NCBI GenBank assembly: GCA_020351875.1
Contig: CP070671.1
Coordinates: 2,414,866 to 2,478,865, forward strand
Source of the DNA: Chromatiales bacterium
GTDB taxonomy: Bacteria > Pseudomonadota > Gammaproteobacteria > Steroidobacterales > GCA-2729495
Direction: 5' to 3'
DNA length: 64,000 bases
Shown: piece by piece, positions 60,620 to 64,000 of the stretch
Numbering within the stretch: position 1 is the first letter of the stretch
Layout of the letters: every line of letters starts with the position of its first letter
Position numbers and translations under genes: made by a program
Notes under the pieces: model-generated
What the model was told of the DNA's origin: nothing
Seen by the model: the letters and a program-made list of their open reading frames with translations, nothing else
The model's database searches: none

Positions 60620-61801
60620 TCACTCTGCCAGGAACTGTGTAATCAGCTGATTGAGATAGCGGCGGCCGAGCGGGGTCGGGCGCACACGATCGTCATGCAG
60701 CTCGAGCAGGCCGCGTGTCGCGGCGCGCTCCAATGGTTCGTGAATACTGCTAGCGGTCAGCCCGGTGCGCTCGCTCAGCAAGGCCAGCGGAAAGCCGTGC
60801 CTGAGCCGCAGCGCGTTCATCATGAACTCGGCCAGCAGATCCACTGGGTCGAGATTTCGAACCTCCGCCAGGTGGTGTCCGTCGCCGACCCGACGCATGT
60901 AGCCGCCGGGCCGCCGGACCCGGGCTTCCCGACAGATGGTGTCGTCACCAGTGAGCTTGGAGTGCGCGCCGGCGCCAATTCCCAGGTAGTCGGCGAACTC
61001 CCAGTAGTGGCGGTTGTGCCGGCACTCACGGCCCGGCTTTGCATGGGCCGATACCTCGTAGTGCCGATAATCGGCCGCCGCCAGCGCATCGTGAACGCGG
61101 CGTTCGATGGCCGACTGCGCAGGCTCGGCCGGCAGTTCGGGCGGGAAGCTCGCGAAGACCGTATTCGGTTCCAGCGTGAGCTGGTAACAGGACAGATGCG
61201 TCGGGCCAAAAGCGACCGCCTCGCCGATGTCCGCAGCGGCCGCGGTCACGGTCTGCCCCGGCAAACCGTACATCAGGTCGAGATTGAAATTGTCGAACAG
61301 CTCGGCCGCCAGCCGGGTGGCCCGGCGGGCATCGTCGGCGTCGTGAATACGACCGAGGGCACGCAGCGCATCATCCTGAAAACTCTGTATGCCCAGTGAC
61401 AGGCGATTCACGCCGGCATCCCGGTACCCGCGAAAGTGGTCTTCATCGGCCGTCCCGGGGTTCGCTTCCAGCGTAATCTCTGCGTCCGGGAGCAACACGC
61501 CGGCACGTCGCAGGCCATCGAGCAAAGATCCGATCGCCCCGGGTGAGAACAGGCTCGGCGTGCCACCGCCGAAGTACACCGTCGCAAAGGGCCGGCCGGC
61601 CAGCGCCGGCAGCGCGCCATGCAGGTCGACAAGCAGCGCATCCAGGTAGGCGCGTTCCGGCACCCGGCCGCGCGGCTCATGGGAATTGAAATCGCAATAC
61701 GGGCACTTGCGCACGCACCAGGGCAAGTGCACGTACAGCGTCAGCGGCGGCGATACCAGCGCCGATTCTCGTCCGCTCACCGCCGCGGTCACCGCGCCCA
61801 A
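60620..61801 (-). CDS. hemW: Radical SAM heme chaperone HemW
   Basis: A 393-residue (longest version) radical SAM protein. The 4Fe-4S cluster motif is CVRKCPYCDF (Cys29, 33, 36), followed by YFGGGTPSLFSP, TLEANPGT and LSLGIQSFQDDALRALGR. The phrase YCDFNSHEP and the length identify HemW rather than true HemN. The start is uncertain: TTG 61801 is the upstream limit, and GTG 61792 or 61780 are alternatives closer to the usual N-terminus (PPLTLYVHLPWC). HemW inserts heme into respiratory enzymes. Confidence 0.93.
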   Translation of the reverse strand: MGAVTAAVSGRESALVSPPLTLYVHLPWCVRKCPYCDFNSHEPRGRVPERAYLDALLVDLHGALPALAGRPFATVYFGGGTPSLFSPGAIGSLLDGLRRAGVLLPDAEITLEANPGTADEDHFRGYRDAGVNRLSLGIQSFQDDALRALGRIHDADDARRATRLAAELFDNFNLDLMYGLPGQTVTAAAADIGEAVAFGPTHLSCYQLTLEPNTVFASFPPELPAEPAQSAIERRVHDALAAADYRHYEVSAHAKPGRECRHNRHYWEFADYLGIGAGAHSKLTGDDTICREARVRRPGGYMRRVGDGHHLAEVRNLDPVDLLAEFMMNALRLRHGFPLALLSERTGLTASSIHEPLERAATRGLLELHDDRVRPTPLGRRYLNQLITQFLAE

Positions 61802-61834
61802 GACCGACGTTCCCGTCAGCGGCCCGACCGAGGG

Positions 61835-62281
61835 TCAGTCCAGCGGAACACGAATCTTCTGGCCGGGGTAGATCTTGTCGGGATCATCGATGATCCCGCG
61901 ATTCGCTTCGAAGATCCGCATGTAGGCAGACGCCTTGCCGTAATAGCGCTTGGCAATCGCGCCGAGTGTGTCGCCACTCTGGATCTCGTAGAACTCGTCC
62001 TTCTCTTCGGGTTCTTCCGGTGCGGTGGGAGCCGGATTCAGCTGCTCTGCGACCACGCGTTTCACGCCTTTGATGTTGCCGGCAATCGTGATGGCCTGGG
62101 CCCGATCACCCTTCGCGACACAGTCACCGCACAAGGTCACGACGCCGTCGTCGTACTGTACGTCCAGGTTCTCGATGCTGGACAGCGAGATCTCCAGCTG
62201 CTGCTTGATCTTCTCGGCGGCGACATCGTCGCGATCGAAAGCCTGGCGACCCAGGTGACGCGCAAAATCCAGAATACTCAT
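61835..62281 (-). CDS. kbp: BON-LysM protein (Kbp/YgaU-like)
   Basis: A 148-residue cytoplasmic protein. Residues about 20-85 are a BON domain (LSSIENLDVQYDDGVVTLCG), and 97-146 a LysM domain (YEIQSGDTLGAIAKRYYGKAS, then ANRGIIDDPDKIYPGQKIRVP). This order and the lack of a signal peptide match E. coli Kbp (YgaU), a potassium-binding stress protein. It lies downstream of a DUF937 gene on the same strand. Confidence 0.93.
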   Translation of the reverse strand: MSILDFARHLGRQAFDRDDVAAEKIKQQLEISLSSIENLDVQYDDGVVTLCGDCVAKGDRAQAITIAGNIKGVKRVVAEQLNPAPTAPEEPEEKDEFYEIQSGDTLGAIAKRYYGKASAYMRIFEANRGIIDDPDKIYPGQKIRVPLD

Positions 62282-62321
62282 GGTCAGCTCCTGTCGGATT
62301 AGCGGCCTGGGCCGCAGGGAA

Positions 62322-62759
62322 TCAGAATAGTTTTTTTGCCAGGTTGATCACGTCGTCGAGGACCTGGCCGTCCTGGTTGCTGTCCAAAAGCGACCCCAGC
62401 AGGCCGCCCCCGTCGTCCTGCAGGCGCCGACCGCTATCGGTTTGCTTGCTCAACGCGCCCATCGCCATCGCCGCGACAACGGGCAACATCTTTTTGATCA
62501 CTGACGCGTCCACGCCGCTTGCCTGCGCGGCATGGGCGGCCACGTTGCGGCTTGCATCCTTGCTGCCAAGGAGGTGGCCCAGGATCGCGTTGCCGTCGGT
62601 CACAGTCGCAGAGTCCTGCAGGGGCCCTGGATCATCGAGGTAACGCTGGTCGGTACCCGTCTGCAGGCCCTTCATCAGGCTGTCGAGACCGAACTGGCTA
62701 CCCAGCTGGGACGCACTGCCGCCTCCCGCACTATCCATCAGGACTTTCAACAGATCCAT
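62322..62759 (-). CDS. DUF937 family protein
   Basis: A 145-residue, Gly/Ser/Asp-rich protein. Typical phrases are MDLLKVLMDSAGGGSASQL, ATVTDGNAILGHLLGSKD, VIKKMLPVVAAMAMGALSK and GGLLGSLLDSNQDGQVLDD. ATG 62759 matches the family N-terminus; a longer frame upstream is not conserved. The function is unknown. It is adjacent to kbp (40-base gap) and is probably co-transcribed with it. Confidence 0.9.
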   Translation of the reverse strand: MDLLKVLMDSAGGGSASQLGSQFGLDSLMKGLQTGTDQRYLDDPGPLQDSATVTDGNAILGHLLGSKDASRNVAAHAAQASGVDASVIKKMLPVVAAMAMGALSKQTDSGRRLQDDGGGLLGSLLDSNQDGQVLDDVINLAKKLF

Positions 62760-62964
62760 GGCATTCCCCACTCGTGAGCGACAGACGTCTGTTGGCGCCA
62801 CCGCATTCTTGTTGTTCCCAGTCGACACCAGCAGCATGAACGATGGACGGGCAGGCGGCCGCTAGTCTAGCAGTCTCCGATGCACGCGCGGCAAAGCCGC
62901 AGGCCGGGCGACGCAGCATGCGATAATGCCTGCATCGCATCAAGGCGCCCAGGAGCTTTAGCTC

Positions 62965-63405
62965 ATGCTCATCGGCTTTCACCACGCGGCGATCTCGACA
63001 CCGGACCTGGATCGCTTTCTCGACTTCTACTGTGGGGCACTCGGCTGCGAAGTGGCCTGGACTTTTGACTGGGACACCGGAAGCGACGAAGCCGACTCAG
63101 TTACCGGGTTGCAGAACTCTGCGGCCCGGGCAGCGATGTTGAAGCTGGGTGACAGTTTCCTGGAGGTCTTCGAGTTCTCGTCACCAGCCGCCACGCCACA
63201 GTCGACCGATCGCCCGGTGAATGACCACGGGATCACGCACGTGTGCCTGCAGGTCCAGGACATACACACGGAATATGAACGGCTGCAGCAGGCTGGCATG
63301 CGCTTTCATTGCCCGCCGCAGGCGCAGGACACCGGTTTCGTGACCTACGGCCGGGACCCGGACGGCAACGTGGTGGAACTGCTGGAGTTCACGCAACAGG
63401 ACTGA
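62965..63405 (+). CDS. VOC-family (glyoxalase/bleomycin-resistance-like) protein
   Basis: A 146-residue metal-binding fold. The N-terminal FHHAAISTPDLDRFLDFYCGALG and the central THVCLQVQDIHTEYERLQQAGM, each with a metal-ligand His, lead to GRDPDGNVVELLEF with the terminal Glu. It could be a dioxygenase, isomerase or glyoxalase. Aromatic ring cleavage would fit the window's other enzymes but is not shown. Confidence 0.9.
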   Translation: MLIGFHHAAISTPDLDRFLDFYCGALGCEVAWTFDWDTGSDEADSVTGLQNSAARAAMLKLGDSFLEVFEFSSPAATPQSTDRPVNDHGITHVCLQVQDIHTEYERLQQAGMRFHCPPQAQDTGFVTYGRDPDGNVVELLEFTQQD

Positions 63406-63488
63406 ACCGGTGCGGGAATGGCTTCGGTGTGACGGTGATTCCCGAACAGCTGGCGGTCAGCCGACTGGCGACTGCCTGAGAAACGGGT

Positions 63489-64000
63489 TCAGGCCACCCG
63501 CACGTCGGGGATATTGAACAGCGACTTCCAGTCGCGCGCGATCAGCAGATCCATCAGCTCCGATTCCTTGCCCGCTTTCTTGCGGTCCATCTCTTCCATG
63601 ATGGTAATCAGCGCCTGGTCCACTTCCGGTCCGAACAGGTAGCGCAGGTAGTCCATCGGCACCCGGGGCTCGTCGGAGAAACGGCCTTCCTCATCGAAGC
63701 TCGCCGGCAGGATCGGCGGCACGTAGTACACGTTCGGCTCGGTGCCGAACTCGGGGTGCAGCGGCAGCGCCACCTTCCACTCGTAAACCAGCTTGGCAAT
63801 CGGGCCGGCGTCTTCCAGGTAGCCGACGAAACGCAACCGCCCGGGGCACTGCCGCGCGCAGGCCGGCGCCACGCCCTGCTCCACGCGCGGGAAACAGAAG
63901 ATGCACTTCTGCGACTTGTTCTTGATGTAGTTGAAGTAGACCTTGTCGTAGGGACAGGCGCGGTTGCACAACCGGAAACCCTGGCACTTGTCCTCGTCCA
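63489..64000 (-). CDS. Iron-sulfur subunit of a type II DMSO-reductase-family molybdoenzyme, partial (N-terminus beyond the window)
   Basis: The C-terminal 170 residues are present. The first visible residues are DEDKCQGFRLCNRACPYDKV, a ferredoxin cluster motif, followed by CIFCFPRVEQGVAPACARQCPGR for the next cluster. The phrase GTEPNVYYVPP and the tail match NarH, EbdB, SerB and DdhB type beta subunits. The enzyme could be a nitrate, chlorate or selenate reductase, or an ethylbenzene- or steroid-side-chain-type dehydrogenase. The catalytic subunit should lie just outside the window, probably upstream of this gene. Confidence 0.93.
   Translation of the reverse strand, partial: DEDKCQGFRLCNRACPYDKVYFNYIKNKSQKCIFCFPRVEQGVAPACARQCPGRLRFVGYLEDAGPIAKLVYEWKVALPLHPEFGTEPNVYYVPPILPASFDEEGRFSDEPRVPMDYLRYLFGPEVDQALITIMEEMDRKKAGKESELMDLLIARDWKSLFNIPDVRVA

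Noticed and set aside
1..64000. CRISPR array, tRNA, rRNA, prophage or complete insertion sequence
   Set aside because: No regularly spaced repeats, cloverleaf-like sequence, rRNA segment, integrase or transposase was recognised on either strand.

Overview
The window is a high-GC stretch (about 60-65% by eye), almost fully coding, from what looks like a heterotrophic, probably aquatic gammaproteobacterium. The evidence for this is the mix of ErpA, a Grx4-type glutaredoxin, AlgH/YqgE, HemW, Kbp-like and YpfJ-like proteins, a DcaP-like porin, two large TonB-dependent receptors, PEP-CTERM and GlyGly-CTERM-type sorting tails, and several REP-like intergenic repeats. No rRNA, tRNA, CRISPR array, prophage or intact insertion sequence was found. 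Both ends cut genes: an acyl-CoA dehydrogenase on the left and a NarH/EbdB-like iron-sulfur subunit on the right.

Layout. 1-9 kb: acyl-CoA dehydrogenase, PurU, DAHP synthase, an overlapping Ser/Thr kinase and PP2C phosphatase pair, a beta-propeller protein, a Rieske oxygenase and an MFS carrier. 9-14 kb: a Tat-exported amidohydrolase, a structured repeat region, and a four-gene minus-strand unit (isochorismatase-type hydrolase, NodB-fold deacetylase with a histone-like tail, small basic protein, cupin) ending at a clear terminator. 14-26 kb: transporters, two TonB-dependent receptors, a beta-lactamase-fold hydrolase and a flavoprotein with two C-terminal heme motifs. 26-29 kb: sugar-kinase-like protein, erpA, a MarR regulator with four C-terminal cysteines, and a glutaredoxin/degenerate A-type carrier/rhodanese fusion, which together look like a small Fe-S or thiol module. 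29-41 kb: lipoproteins, a ChaN-PDZ protein overlapping a giant M1-M28-PDZ peptidase, an L,D-transpeptidase opposite a DUF882 (YcbK-like) protein, and a small outer-membrane barrel. 41-46 kb: a tightly packed minus-strand operon of two WD40-like propeller proteins, a second Rieske oxygenase and an orphan peptide-binding protein. 46-56 kb: DcaP-like porin, RTX/esterase surface protein, amine oxidase, DUF1015, zinc protease, and a PEP-CTERM protein. 55-64 kb: a cyclic-di-GMP-I (GEMM-I) riboswitch in front of a FAD-linked oxidase, a CDF transporter, an exported AlgH-like protein, HemW, Kbp and DUF937 proteins, a VOC protein and the truncated iron-sulfur subunit.

How the genes fit together. Receptors, porins, MFS carriers, Rieske oxygenases, amidohydrolases, acyl-CoA dehydrogenase and the isochorismatase-type hydrolase suggest uptake and oxidative breakdown of aromatic or N-containing organic compounds. 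This is inference from family membership; no substrate can be read from the sequence. The strongest regulatory signals are the c-di-GMP riboswitch, a possible shared GTTTCGA(A/T)AC operator for erpA and the marR-glutaredoxin pair, and several intrinsic terminators. The features most worth a second look are the riboswitch with its unexpected target, the C-terminal diheme flavoprotein, the double metallopeptidase, the Lys-rich tailed enzyme cluster and the Rieske/propeller/binding-protein operon.
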